From JBOGEN01 sp050743265 (GTDB lineage: Bacteria > Actinomycetota > Actinomycetes > JBOGEN01): a stretch of 48,212 bases of DNA. Of this stretch, positions 7,615 to 15,793 are shown one piece after another. Below the pieces are notes generated by a model. That model saw only the letters and a list, made by a program, of their open reading frames with translations. It searched no databases and had not been told where the DNA came from. Positions within the stretch are counted from its first letter, which is position 1; the number at the start of each line of letters is the position of its first letter. The DNA is taken from positions 1-48,212 of the forward strand of contig JBOGEN010000142.1 of assembly GCA_050743265.1 (NCBI GenBank). Direction: 5' to 3'. The position numbers and the translations under genes are program-made.

Positions 7615-8430
7615 TCACGCGCGGGCGCCGGACCCTTGCACGGCTGCCGCGGCCGGGTCCAGCACGCGGGCGAGGAACGTCCGGGTGCGCTCGTGGTCCG
7701 GCGCGTCGATCACCTGGGCGGGTGGGCCCTCCTCGAGGAGCACCCCGTCGTCCATGAACGCGACCCGGTCGGCCACCTCGCGGGCGAACGACATCTCGTG
7801 CGTCACCACCATCATCGTCCTGCCCTCGTCGGCGAGCCCGCGCATGACGGCGAGCACCTCGCCCACCAGCTCGGGGTCGAGCGAGGACGTCGGCTCGTCG
7901 AACAGCAAGAGCTCGGGCCCCATCGCGAGCGACCGCGCGATGGCCACGCGCTGCTGCTGGCCTCCCGAGAGCTGAGAGGGGTACGAGTGGCCACGGTCGC
8001 CCAGCCCGACGCGTTGCAGGTTCTCCCGGGCGGCCTCGTCGGCCTCCGCACGACTCCGCTTGAGGACGCGACGCTGCGCGATGGTGAGGTTCTCCTGAAC
8101 GGTCAGGTGCCCGAACAGGCTGAACTGCTGGAACACCATGCCGATACGGCGGCGTACGGCGTCGATGTCGACGTCGGGGTCGTTCACCTCGGTGCCTGAG
8201 ATGCGAATCGAGCCGGACGTGGGCTCCTCGAGCATGTTGACGCAGCGCAGCAGCGTCGACTTGCCCGAGCCCGACGGGCCGATCACGCACACGACCTCGC
8301 CACGCGCGACGGGGAAGTCGATGCCGCGGAGCACCTCGAGGTCGCCGAAGGCCTTGCGCAGGCCGGTGATCTCGACGGCAGGGACGTCGGAGGTCCGGCC
8401 GGTCGGTGTCGTCCTGTCCATGGCCGTCAC
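7615..8430 (-). CDS. Polar amino acid ABC transporter, ATP-binding subunit (system 2)
   Basis: A 271-residue GlnQ-type ATPase. Walker A GPSGSGKST, Q-loop MVFQQFSLFG, signature LSGGQQQR, Walker B LLLFDEPTSSLD and H-loop VTHEMSFA are all intact. The GTG at 8430 overlaps the permease stop by four bases (GTGA), and I prefer it over the internal ATG at 8421 for that reason. It is the last gene of the second transporter operon, paralogous to the one at 3151-5816 but clearly distinct in sequence. Confidence 0.93.
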   Translation of the reverse strand: MTAMDRTTPTGRTSDVPAVEITGLRKAFGDLEVLRGIDFPVARGEVVCVIGPSGSGKSTLLRCVNMLEEPTSGSIRISGTEVNDPDVDIDAVRRRIGMVFQQFSLFGHLTVQENLTIAQRRVLKRSRAEADEAARENLQRVGLGDRGHSYPSQLSGGQQQRVAIARSLAMGPELLLFDEPTSSLDPELVGEVLAVMRGLADEGRTMMVVTHEMSFAREVADRVAFMDDGVLLEEGPPAQVIDAPDHERTRTFLARVLDPAAAAVQGSGARA

Positions 8431-9221
8431 CGTGCCTTCGCGTTGCGTGCCTCGAGCCGGCGGACGAGCGCCGACAGCGGCAACGTGATGATCAGGTAGC
8501 ACAGCCCGGCGACCACGAGCGGCGTCGGGTTCGCGAACTGGTCCAGGGCATCCCTGCCGAACTTCGTGAGGTCTTTCTGCGAGCCCTGCAGCCCGAGGAC
8601 GTAGATCAGGGACGAGTCCTTGGTGAGCAGGATGAGCTCGTTCGTGAGCGGGGGCACCACGATGCGGAACGCCTGCGGGATGACGATCGAGATCATCGCG
8701 CGGGTGTGGGACATGCCGAGCGACCTGGCCGCCTCCATCTGTCCCTTGGGGACGGCCTGGATGCCCGCCCGGATGGTCTCGGCCATGTACGCACCGCCGA
8801 CCAGCCCGAGCCCCACCGTGATGGAGCCGACCACGCCGCCGGGGAACTGCGCCCCGAGCGCGAACGGCACGCCGTACGCGATGATGAACAGCACGAGCAG
8901 CGCGGGCAGGCCGCGGAAGATCTCGATGAACGTGTTCGCGAACCAGCGGTACGGCGCCACGCGGGACAGGCGCATGAGCGCGATGACCAGCCCGAGCACC
9001 AGCCCGCACGAGAAGCCGAGCAGGGTGTAGACGGCGGTGTTCTTCAGCGCCGTGGTGAGGACCTCGGGAAAGAGCTGACGCGCGATCTCGAGGTTCACGA
9101 GGTTCTCGCTGATGGCGCCCCAGTCGGTCAGCAGCAGCAGCGCGAGGACGACGAGCGCGAACAGGGCGTACTGCACGCCCAGCGACACCTGCCGTCGCCG
9201 GGTGCGGGTCAGCCGGCTCAT
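8427..9221 (-). CDS. Polar amino acid ABC transporter, permease subunit (system 2)
   Basis: A 264-residue HisM/GlnP-type permease with a basic N-terminus (MSRLTRTRRR), about five membrane segments and the EAA loop EAARSLGMSHTRAMISIVIP. The ATG at 9221 has an AGGGGA ribosome site. It is separated from the upstream binding-protein gene by a 68-base gap that contains a strong hairpin. Confidence 0.93.
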   Translation of the reverse strand: MSRLTRTRRRQVSLGVQYALFALVVLALLLLTDWGAISENLVNLEIARQLFPEVLTTALKNTAVYTLLGFSCGLVLGLVIALMRLSRVAPYRWFANTFIEIFRGLPALLVLFIIAYGVPFALGAQFPGGVVGSITVGLGLVGGAYMAETIRAGIQAVPKGQMEAARSLGMSHTRAMISIVIPQAFRIVVPPLTNELILLTKDSSLIYVLGLQGSQKDLTKFGRDALDQFANPTPLVVAGLCYLIITLPLSALVRRLEARNAKAR

Positions 9222-9238
9222 GAAGGGTCCCCTCGGAC

Positions 9239-9265
9239 GGGTGGCCGGGGGTCTGTCGGCCACCC
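9239..9265 (-). other. Intercistronic hairpin between binding-protein and permease genes
   Basis: GGGTGGCCG (9239-9247) and CGGCCACCC (9257-9265) form a perfect 9-bp stem with a 9-base loop, just after the binding-protein stop at 9290. In binding-protein transporters such hairpins commonly protect the upstream mRNA or end part of the transcripts, so more binding protein than permease is made. Confidence 0.6.
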
Positions 9266-9289
9266 CGGCCCGGTCGGTGGGCTGCCGGG

Positions 9290-10105
9290 TCACTTCGGCG
9301 GCGCCTCGCCGAACCACTTCCTGTAGATCTCGTCGTAGGTCCCGTCCTTCTTCGCCCGGGCGAGCACCTTGTCGACCGTGGCGACGAGCTTGTCGTCGCG
9401 GCCCTTCGCCATGCCGAAGCCGTAGTTCTCACCGGTGTCGAACTGGGTCGAGATCTCGTACCCCTGGTGCGTCTCGAGCCAGTTCGTGAGGACCGGGAAG
9501 TCGTTGATCGCCGCGTCGACCTGGCCGGACTGCAGCGCGGAGAGCTCGGTGCCGAGGTCCTCGAACGTCACGAGCGTGACGCCCTTGGGCTCCGCGTGCT
9601 CCTTGGCGTAGATCTCCCCGGTGGTGCCGGACTGCACGGCCAGCTTCTTGCCCTTCATCGCGTCGAACCCGTCGAGGCCGGAGCCCTTCTTCGTCACCAG
9701 CGACTGGGTGGCCGCGAAGTAGGGGTCGGAGAACGCCATCGCCTTCTGGCGCTCGGGCGTGATCGTCATGGCCGCCGCGGCGATGTCGCACTTCCCGGTC
9801 TTGAGGTCGGCCCCGGACTTGATGCCCTCGAACGGGGTGTCGACGATCTCCTGCTTCACCCCCAACTCCTTGGCAACGAGGTCGACCATGTCGACGTCGA
9901 AGCCGACGACCTTGCCGCTCCTCTCGAGCTGGAACGGGGCGTACGGCAGGTGGGTGCAGGTCGTGAGCTTGCCTTCGGTGACGAGGTCGTAGCCCCCTGT
10001 GGTCTCGGTCTCGCCCGAGTCGGTGGCACAGCCGGCGGTCATCAGCGCGGACGACAGCGCGAGGGCGCCGACGGCGCGCAGAGGGAGGTTCCGGGGGCGG
10101 GTCAT
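9290..10105 (-). CDS. Polar amino acid ABC transporter, substrate-binding lipoprotein (system 2)
   Basis: A 271-residue SBP_bac_3 protein. The signal peptide ends in the lipobox TAGC. Landmarks are LTTCTHLPYAPFQLE, VVGFDVDMVDLVAKELG, AAAAMTITPERQKAMAFSDP and LAVQSGTTGEIYAKEH. The ATG at 10105 has an AGGAG ribosome site 8 bases upstream; GTG at 10114 is a weaker alternative. It heads the system 2 operon and is divergent from the malic enzyme gene. Confidence 0.93.
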   Translation of the reverse strand: MTRPRNLPLRAVGALALSSALMTAGCATDSGETETTGGYDLVTEGKLTTCTHLPYAPFQLERSGKVVGFDVDMVDLVAKELGVKQEIVDTPFEGIKSGADLKTGKCDIAAAAMTITPERQKAMAFSDPYFAATQSLVTKKGSGLDGFDAMKGKKLAVQSGTTGEIYAKEHAEPKGVTLVTFEDLGTELSALQSGQVDAAINDFPVLTNWLETHQGYEISTQFDTGENYGFGMAKGRDDKLVATVDKVLARAKKDGTYDEIYRKWFGEAPPK

Positions 10106-10135
10106 ACTGGTCACTCCTGGGTACGAGGTGCTCAA

Positions 10136-10157
10136 TGCTGTGGTTCTTCGCACAGCA
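10136..10157. promoter_or_regulatory. Inverted repeat upstream of ABC system 2
   Basis: TGCTGTG (10136-10142) and CACAGCA (10151-10157) form a perfect 7-bp dyad with an 8-base spacer, about 30-50 bases ahead of the binding-protein start in the divergent gap with malic enzyme. It may be an operator or a leader hairpin. Confidence 0.4.
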
Positions 10158-10286
10158 GTGCGATCCCGGTCGGGCCGGGCGGCTGTGCCACAATCCCTTA
10201 CGGGAGACCCCCGACGTACTGCGGCCCCCCCGCGCCTGACCGGTGCTCCCCGCCGCACACGCCCGATCCCGACGAAGGGGCCCCTC

Positions 10287-11492
10287 GTGTTCGCCGAGAG
10301 CATCACTGACCACCTCCCCGACGCACCGTCGCCCGAGCTGAGCGACGACCCGGCCTTCCTGCTGCACCGTGGCGGCAAGCTCGAGGTGGCCGGCACGGTG
10401 GAGGTGCGCGACAAGGACGACCTGTCCCTCGCGTACACCCCGGGCGTGGCGCGGGTCTGCTCGGCCATCGCCGGGGAGCGGCAGCTGGCGTACGACTACA
10501 CGTGGAAGTCGCACACGATCCTGGTCGTGACGGACGGGTCGGCCGTGCTGGGTCTCGGGGACATCGGCCCGGAGGCTGCCCTGCCCGTGATGGAGGGCAA
10601 GGGCCTGCTGTTCAAGCAGTTCGCCGGTGTGGACGCGGTGCCGATCTGCCTCGACTGCCGCGACGTCGACGAGATCGTGGAGACCGTGGTGCGCCTCGCC
10701 CCGGCATACGGCGGGGTCAACCTCGAGGACATCAGCGCCCCGCGCTGCTTCGAGATCGAGCGGCAGCTCAAGGACCGGCTGGACATCCCCGTCTTCCACG
10801 ACGACCAGCACGGCACCGCCATCGTCGTGCTCGCCGCCCTGCGCAACGCGCTGCGGATCACTGACCGCGACATCGGCGACCTGCGGGTCGTCATCGGCGG
10901 GGCGGGGGCCGCGGGCGTCGCGGTGGCGCAGATCCTGCTCGCGGCCGGCGTCGGCGACGTGACGGTCACCGACCGCCGTGGAGTCCTGCACCCGGGGCGC
11001 GACGGTCTCACCGCGATCAAGAGGGAGGTCGCCGAGACCACCAACCGCGCCGGGCTCACCGGCAGCCTCGAGGACGCCCTTGCCGGGGCGGACGTCTACG
11101 TGGGCGTCTCCGGCGGCACAGTGCCCGAGGAGGCGGTGGCCAGCATGGCGGAGGGGTCGTCCGTCTTCGCGCTGGCCAACCCCGACCCGGAGGTCCACCC
11201 GGAGGTGGCGCGCCGCCACGCCCGCGTGGTGGCCACCGGCCGCAGCGACTTCCCGAACCAGATCAACAACGTGCTGGCCTTCCCCGGGGTGTTCCGAGGT
11301 GCGCTCGAGGTGCGGGCCACGCGGGTCACCGAGGGCATGAAGGTCGCGGCCGCCGAGGCGCTTGCCGACGTGATCGCCGATGACCTGTCGGTGGACTACG
11401 TGATCCCGAGCCCCTTCGACCACCGTGTGGCCCCAGCAGTGGCCGGCGCCGTCGCGCGTACCGCGCGTGACGAAGGCATAGCCCGGGCGTGA
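10287..11492 (+). CDS. NAD(P)-dependent malic enzyme
   Basis: A 401-residue short-form malic enzyme that oxidatively decarboxylates malate to pyruvate. SLAYTPGVARVCSAI carries the catalytic tyrosine; MEGKGLLFKQFAGVDAVP carries the catalytic lysine; FHDDQHGTAIVV is the metal-binding signature; VIGGAGAAGVAVAQILL is the dinucleotide-binding loop; and FALANPDPEV and NQINNVLAFPGVF are also conserved. The GTG at 10287 is chosen for the GAAGGGG ribosome site and because it gives the usual family length. NAD versus NADP preference is not decided here. Confidence 0.95.
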   Translation: MFAESITDHLPDAPSPELSDDPAFLLHRGGKLEVAGTVEVRDKDDLSLAYTPGVARVCSAIAGERQLAYDYTWKSHTILVVTDGSAVLGLGDIGPEAALPVMEGKGLLFKQFAGVDAVPICLDCRDVDEIVETVVRLAPAYGGVNLEDISAPRCFEIERQLKDRLDIPVFHDDQHGTAIVVLAALRNALRITDRDIGDLRVVIGGAGAAGVAVAQILLAAGVGDVTVTDRRGVLHPGRDGLTAIKREVAETTNRAGLTGSLEDALAGADVYVGVSGGTVPEEAVASMAEGSSVFALANPDPEVHPEVARRHARVVATGRSDFPNQINNVLAFPGVFRGALEVRATRVTEGMKVAAAEALADVIADDLSVDYVIPSPFDHRVAPAVAGAVARTARDEGIARA

Positions 11493-11562
11493 CCGGGTGA
11501 CCGCTGCTCCCCTGAGACGTTGGACTGGGCGTCCGCCTTCGTCGCCATCCCTGAGGTGACTC

Positions 11563-13125
11563 ATGGCCACACGGGTCCACGCACCAGTCCTCCGGGGGCG
11601 CCGCCTCCCCACCGAGTGGGTGCTCGACCCCCCACAGACGGGTGCGCGCCACCGGCTTCGCACGGTCTTCGGACGCGCTGACCTCGTCGTCCTCGGCCTC
11701 GGCGTCACCATCGGCGCGGGCATCTTCTCCCTGGCCGGGCAACAGGCGGCCGGCACGGCCGGGCCCGCCGTGCTCGTCTCGTTCTGCATCGCGGCGTTCG
11801 TCTGCCTCCTCTCGGCGCTCTCGTACGCCGAGATGGCCTCGGCCCTGCCGGCCGCGGGCAGTGCGTACACGTTCACCTACGTGTCGCTGGGCGAGGTGTG
11901 GGCCTGGCTCGTCGGCTGGGCCTTCCTGCTGGAGATGCTGCTCGCCACCGCGGTGATCGCCCGCGTGTGGTCGGAGTACGCGCTGGCCACGCTGGACGGG
12001 TTCGGCGTCGTCCTGCCTCCCGCGCTCGACGGGTACGTCGGCACGGACGCGCGTGTGGACGTCCTCGCCATCGCGACGCTTCTCGGGCTGGCCGTGCTCG
12101 TCGTCGTGGGCGGCCGGCTCTCCGTCCGCGTGCTGTGGGGCCTCGTACTGGCCAAGGTCGCGATCCTTCTGTTCGTCATCGGGGCGGGCGCGACGCACGT
12201 CAACACGGCGAACTACACGCCGTTCGTGCCAGAGTCGCAGCCGCTGCCGGTGGACCAGAGCGACCCGACCGTCCTGCAGGTGCTCCTCGGCGGGAGCCCG
12301 GACGCCTTCGGGGTGACCGGTGTCTTCCTCGCTGTCCCGGTGATCGTGTTCGCGTTCCTCGGGTTCGACATCATCGCGACGGCCGCGGAGGAGACGCGCC
12401 ACCCGCAGCGGGACGTCCCGGTCGGAATCCTTCGAACGGTGCTGCTCACCACGCTGCTCTACCTGGGCGTGTCCGGAGTGCTGCTCGGCATGCAGCCCCA
12501 CACCGACCTGGGCGTGGCGGCCCCGGTGTCCGCTGCCTTCCGGGCGGTCGGGGCGGACAGGTACGCGCAGGTGGTGGAGCCGGGGGCGTTGATCGGCCTC
12601 ACCACGGTCATGCTCGTGCTGCTGATCGGTCTGACACGGCTCGCCATGTCCATGGCCCGCGACGGCCTGATCCCGGCGGGTCTCGGGCGGGTCAGCCAGC
12701 GGTTCCGGTCCCCGGCTCGAGCGGCCCTGGTTGTGTCGCTGGCCACCGTCACCCTGACCCTGGCCCCCGTGCTCCAGCTGGCCGAGCTGGTCAGCGTGGG
12801 CTCGCTGTTCGCGTTCGTGTTCGTGTCCCTGTCGGTGATCGTGCTGCGCAGGCGCCGCCCCGACCTGCCCCGGCTGTTCCGGGTCAAGATGGTGCCGTTC
12901 CTCCCGCTGCTCGCCATCCTGTCGACGCTCTGGGTCATGCTGCACCTGCACGTCGAGGCCTGGCTGTACTTCGGCTTCTGGATGGCCGGGGGCCTGCTGC
13001 TCTACCTCGTGTACGGGCGCCGTCGGAGCCGGGTGGCGCGGCTGATGGCGCCGCGTCGGGGCGGCAGGCACACGGCGGTCGCCCTGCGGGACACCCTGGA
13101 CGCCTTCGACACGCGTGCGGGCTAG
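11563..13125 (+). CDS. APC-superfamily amino acid permease (cationic amino acid/polyamine type)
   Basis: A 520-residue multi-pass transporter of the APC superfamily. The first membrane helix reads VVLGLGVTIGAGIFSLAGQQ, the substrate-backbone loop of the family, and the next contains ALSYAEMASALPAAGSAYTF. FLGFDIIATAAEETRHPQRD is helix 6 with the acidic stretch of the CAT group. About 12-14 membrane helices are visible. The ATG is preceded by a weak GAGG. The last bases of the gene form the -10 element of the next gene. Confidence 0.92.
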   Translation: MATRVHAPVLRGRRLPTEWVLDPPQTGARHRLRTVFGRADLVVLGLGVTIGAGIFSLAGQQAAGTAGPAVLVSFCIAAFVCLLSALSYAEMASALPAAGSAYTFTYVSLGEVWAWLVGWAFLLEMLLATAVIARVWSEYALATLDGFGVVLPPALDGYVGTDARVDVLAIATLLGLAVLVVVGGRLSVRVLWGLVLAKVAILLFVIGAGATHVNTANYTPFVPESQPLPVDQSDPTVLQVLLGGSPDAFGVTGVFLAVPVIVFAFLGFDIIATAAEETRHPQRDVPVGILRTVLLTTLLYLGVSGVLLGMQPHTDLGVAAPVSAAFRAVGADRYAQVVEPGALIGLTTVMLVLLIGLTRLAMSMARDGLIPAGLGRVSQRFRSPARAALVVSLATVTLTLAPVLQLAELVSVGSLFAFVFVSLSVIVLRRRRPDLPRLFRVKMVPFLPLLAILSTLWVMLHLHVEAWLYFGFWMAGGLLLYLVYGRRRSRVARLMAPRRGGRHTAVALRDTLDAFDTRAG

Positions 13126-13128
13126 GGT
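13123..13128 (+). promoter_or_regulatory. -10 element for a leaderless start of the MDR oxidoreductase
   Basis: TAGGGT lies 6 bases before the ATG at 13135, and its first three bases are the stop codon of the upstream permease. There is no ribosome site between them, so the mRNA probably begins at the start codon. No convincing -35 is visible. Confidence 0.5.
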
Positions 13129-13134
13129 CGGCCC

Positions 13135-14103
13135 ATGTACGCCGTGACTGCCGCCCGAATCGACGCCGACGACCCGCTGGCCGGCCTCGCGCTCGGCGAG
13201 CACCTCGAACCGACGCCCCCCGACGGCTGGGCCACGGTCACCGTGAAGGCCACCTCGCTCAACCATCACGACCTGTGGTCGCTGCGCGGGGTGGGCCTCA
13301 CCGAGGACCGGCTGCCCATCGTTCTGGGCTGCGACGCCGCCGGGGTGGACGAGGACGGCAACGAGGTCGTCGTGCACTCCGTCGTGGCCGACCCGGACCG
13401 GGGCGGTGGCGACGAGACCCTCGACCCGAAGCGCTCGCTCCTGTCGGAGAAGTACGACGGCACGTTCGCGGAGCGGGTCGCCGTCCCTCGGCGCAACCTC
13501 GTGGCCAAGCCGGAGGGCCTGACCTTCGAGCAGGCCTCGTGCATGCCGACGGCCTGGCTGACCGCGTACCGGATGCTCTTCACTCAGGCCGGGTTGCGTC
13601 CCGGTCAGACCGTACTCGTGCAGGGCGCGGGCGGCGGGGTCGCGACGGCGGCCGTCGCGCTGGCCCGTGCCGCCGGCGTCCGGGTGTGGGTGACGAGCCG
13701 TGACGAGGGCAAGCGTGAGCGGGCGCTCGAGCTCGGAGCCGCGCAGGCGTTCGACAGCGGCGCGCGCCTGCCCGAGCGTGTCGACGCCGTGATCGAGACC
13801 GTGGGTGAGGCGACTTGGGCGCACTCGCTGAAGTCGCTGAAGCCCGGCGGCGTCGTCGTCGTCGCCGGTGCCACGAGCGGCCACGCGCCCTCGGCCGACC
13901 TGCGCCGTGTGTTCTTCCTGCAGCTGCGCGTCGCGGGCAGCACGATGGGCACCCGGGACGAGCTGCGCCAGCTCCTGCAGTTCTGCGAGACGACCGGCGT
14001 ACGCCCTGTCGTCGACTCGGTGATGCCGCTGGACAAGGCGCGCGACGGGTTCGCCCGCATGGCTGCGGGCGAGCTGTTCGGCAAGGTCGTGTTCACTCCG
14101 TAG
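13135..14103 (+). CDS. Zinc-type medium-chain dehydrogenase/reductase (quinone-oxidoreductase-like)
   Basis: A 322-residue MDR-family oxidoreductase. The N-terminal GroES-like domain includes SLNHHDLWSLRG and LPIVLGCDAAGV; the nucleotide-binding domain has VLVQGAGGGVATAAVALARAAG and a C-terminal DKARDGFARMAAGELFGKVVF. The four-cysteine structural zinc loop of classical alcohol dehydrogenases is absent, pointing to the quinone reductase/YhdH side of the family. The substrate is unknown. It is expressed independently, to judge from its own -10 element. Confidence 0.9.
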   Translation: MYAVTAARIDADDPLAGLALGEHLEPTPPDGWATVTVKATSLNHHDLWSLRGVGLTEDRLPIVLGCDAAGVDEDGNEVVVHSVVADPDRGGGDETLDPKRSLLSEKYDGTFAERVAVPRRNLVAKPEGLTFEQASCMPTAWLTAYRMLFTQAGLRPGQTVLVQGAGGGVATAAVALARAAGVRVWVTSRDEGKRERALELGAAQAFDSGARLPERVDAVIETVGEATWAHSLKSLKPGGVVVVAGATSGHAPSADLRRVFFLQLRVAGSTMGTRDELRQLLQFCETTGVRPVVDSVMPLDKARDGFARMAAGELFGKVVFTP

Positions 14104-14146
14104 GACCCCGGAGCCGTCATCCGTGTGCTGCGTCCTCGGGTGTCGG

Positions 14147-14773
14147 TCAGCGCGCCGCGTCGCGCAGTCGGGTGAGGGCGTCGTCCAGGACGCCGCGGAC
14201 ACGGCGCACGGCCTCCTCGTCCTGCGGGGACGTGTGCAGCAGCTGCTGTGCCGCCGCGTGGAACTCGGCGAGCGCCTGCTCACCAGCGTGCGCCTCGGCG
14301 TGTGACCCGCGGCGATGGGCCGTGGCCGTGCCCGTCGGGGACGAGGGCCCGGGGGAGGCCCGCCGCGGGCCGTGCCGTTCCGCACGCCGCAGCTCCCGCG
14401 CGGCCTCCTTCAGCTCGGCCCGCAGGTCGCGCGCCGACGCGCGTACCTCGGCCCGGAGGTCGTGGGCGAGGTCGTGCACCGAGCCGGCGATCTCCTCCTC
14501 GAGCGCGTCCAGCTCGTCTGCGCGCCGCCGCAGCTCGTCGCGTCCGGCGTCGGTGAGCCGGTACACCTTGCGCCCGCTCTGGTCCTCGTGCGTGACGAGC
14601 CCCTCCTCCTGGAGCCGGGCGAGGCGGGGGTAGACGGTGCCGGCTGACGGCGCGTACAGGCCCATGAACCGGTCCTCGAGGAGGCGGATCACCTCATAGC
14701 CGTGCCGGGGGCTCTCGTCCAGCAGGGTGAGCAGGTAGAGCCGGAGGCGTCCGTGGCCGAAGACCGGGGTCAC
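14147..14773 (-). CDS. PadR-family transcriptional regulator
   Basis: A 208-residue regulator. The winged helix-turn-helix occupies residues 1-90 with RLYLLTLLDESPRHGYEVI, SAGTVYPRLARLQEEGLV and GRKVYRLTDAGRDEL, the PadR hallmarks. The C-terminal half is a long charged, coiled-coil-like helix (LDALEEEIAGSVHDLAHD) for dimerisation plus a basic low-complexity tail. The GTG at 14773 overlaps the upstream DUF4097 stop by four bases (GTGA), so both are one operon. PadR proteins usually repress their own operon, and a matching inverted repeat lies in the promoter at 15678-15720. Confidence 0.92.
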   Translation of the reverse strand: MTPVFGHGRLRLYLLTLLDESPRHGYEVIRLLEDRFMGLYAPSAGTVYPRLARLQEEGLVTHEDQSGRKVYRLTDAGRDELRRRADELDALEEEIAGSVHDLAHDLRAEVRASARDLRAELKEAARELRRAERHGPRRASPGPSSPTGTATAHRRGSHAEAHAGEQALAEFHAAAQQLLHTSPQDEEAVRRVRGVLDDALTRLRDAAR

Positions 14774-15591
14774 GCGCTCACCTGTGGCCGGGAGCGCCGT
14801 AACAGGGCGACGTCACCGGACACCGTCCGGGCGGTCACCTTGCCGCCGCCGCGGCCGAGGGTCCCCTCGAGTCGGGCGCTGCCGGGCCTGCGCTCCCGGT
14901 GCAGCCCGTCGAACGCCGAGTCGAGGTCGCCCGTCGTCGTCTTCACGTCGACCTGGACGTCCGCGTCGTCGGGCAGCCGGACGGTCACGTCCCCGGACAC
15001 GCTGTCCACGTCCAGCCCCACGTCGCGCCGCAGGGCGTCGTCCGGGACGACGAGGTCCACCGTGATGTCACCGGACACGGTCGTGGCCCGGACGATTCCG
15101 CTCGCGCCGTCGATGACGGTGAGGTCACCGGACACGGTCTTGAAGCGGAGCGGCCCGCCCAGGCCGCGGGTCTCCAGGTCGCCGGAGACGGTCTGCCCGT
15201 CCATCGGGCCGCCCAGGCCGTCGAGCGTCACCCCGCCGGAGACGCTCTTCACCGACGCCGGGCCCGCCATGCCGGCGACGACGGCGGACGCCGAGACGAC
15301 GCCCAGCTCCACCGGACACGATGCCGGCACGGCGAGGGACATCGTGACGTTGCGCCGGACGCCCCGCTTCCAGGAGAGCAAGCCGCGCCACGACAGGTCG
15401 TCGTACGTCAGCTCGAGCGTGCTGCCCTCGAGCCTGACCTCGAGCGGGGGGCCCTCGATCGCACTGACCTCGAGCCGGGCCGGACCCTCGCTGCCGACCA
15501 CGTCGACGTGCCCGCCGATGAGCCGCACCTTCACCTTCTCGACCTGGCCCAGCTCTATCGTCTGGGGGCGGTCGACCGACCACTGCGTCAT
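14770..15591 (-). CDS. DUF4097-family beta-helix repeat protein
   Basis: A 273-residue protein of DUF4097, built from repeated strands with the motif SVSGDV/TVSGDL: KSVSGGVTLDGLGG, QTVSGDLETRGLGG, KTVSGDLTVIDG, TTVSGDITVDLV, DSVSGDVTVRLP and RTVSGDVALLR. These repeats stack as a beta-helix-like sheet. There is no signal peptide or membrane segment, so it is probably cytoplasmic. Members are often co-transcribed with PadR regulators and linked to envelope stress, but the molecular role is unknown. The ATG at 15591 has a GAGGAG ribosome site. Confidence 0.9.
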   Translation of the reverse strand: MTQWSVDRPQTIELGQVEKVKVRLIGGHVDVVGSEGPARLEVSAIEGPPLEVRLEGSTLELTYDDLSWRGLLSWKRGVRRNVTMSLAVPASCPVELGVVSASAVVAGMAGPASVKSVSGGVTLDGLGGPMDGQTVSGDLETRGLGGPLRFKTVSGDLTVIDGASGIVRATTVSGDITVDLVVPDDALRRDVGLDVDSVSGDVTVRLPDDADVQVDVKTTTGDLDSAFDGLHRERRPGSARLEGTLGRGGGKVTARTVSGDVALLRRSRPQVSA

Positions 15592-15615
15592 CGAGGCTCT
15601 CCTCGGTTCTCGGGG

Positions 15616-15650
15616 CGCTGCCTGGGGTGCCGCTGCCTGGGGTGCCGCTG
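15616..15650. repeat. 15-bp tandem repeat in the leader of the DUF4097-PadR operon
   Basis: CGCTGCCTGGGGTGC is present at 15616-15630 and 15631-15645, followed by a partial third copy from 15646. It sits between the promoter and the DUF4097 start, so it would be part of the 5' leader. The copies are identical, pointing to recent slippage. Confidence 0.65.
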
Positions 15651-15677
15651 CTTCTGCGGTGACACTGCCTCTCGACA

Positions 15678-15732
15678 ACTCGCGATAGGTCGCGTCTGTG
15701 AGACACGATATATCGCGAGTGCCGGGTGTCAA
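15678..15732 (-). promoter_or_regulatory. Promoter and probable PadR operator of the DUF4097-PadR operon
   Basis: On the minus strand, TTGACA (15732-15727) and TATCGT (15710-15705) are spaced by 16 bases, a near-ideal sigma-70 promoter. ACTCGCGATA (15678-15687) and TATCGCGAGT (15711-15720) form a perfect 10-bp inverted repeat; one arm lies between -35 and -10 and the other just past the expected start of transcription. A third GCGATA lies at 15733-15738. This layout fits repression by the operon's own PadR protein, which is an inference. Confidence 0.65.
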
Positions 15733-15793
15733 GCGATACTTCTGGGGTGCCGGGTCGGGCGTCCCGGCTGGTGCCCGGAGGTGAGCGCTCCCC

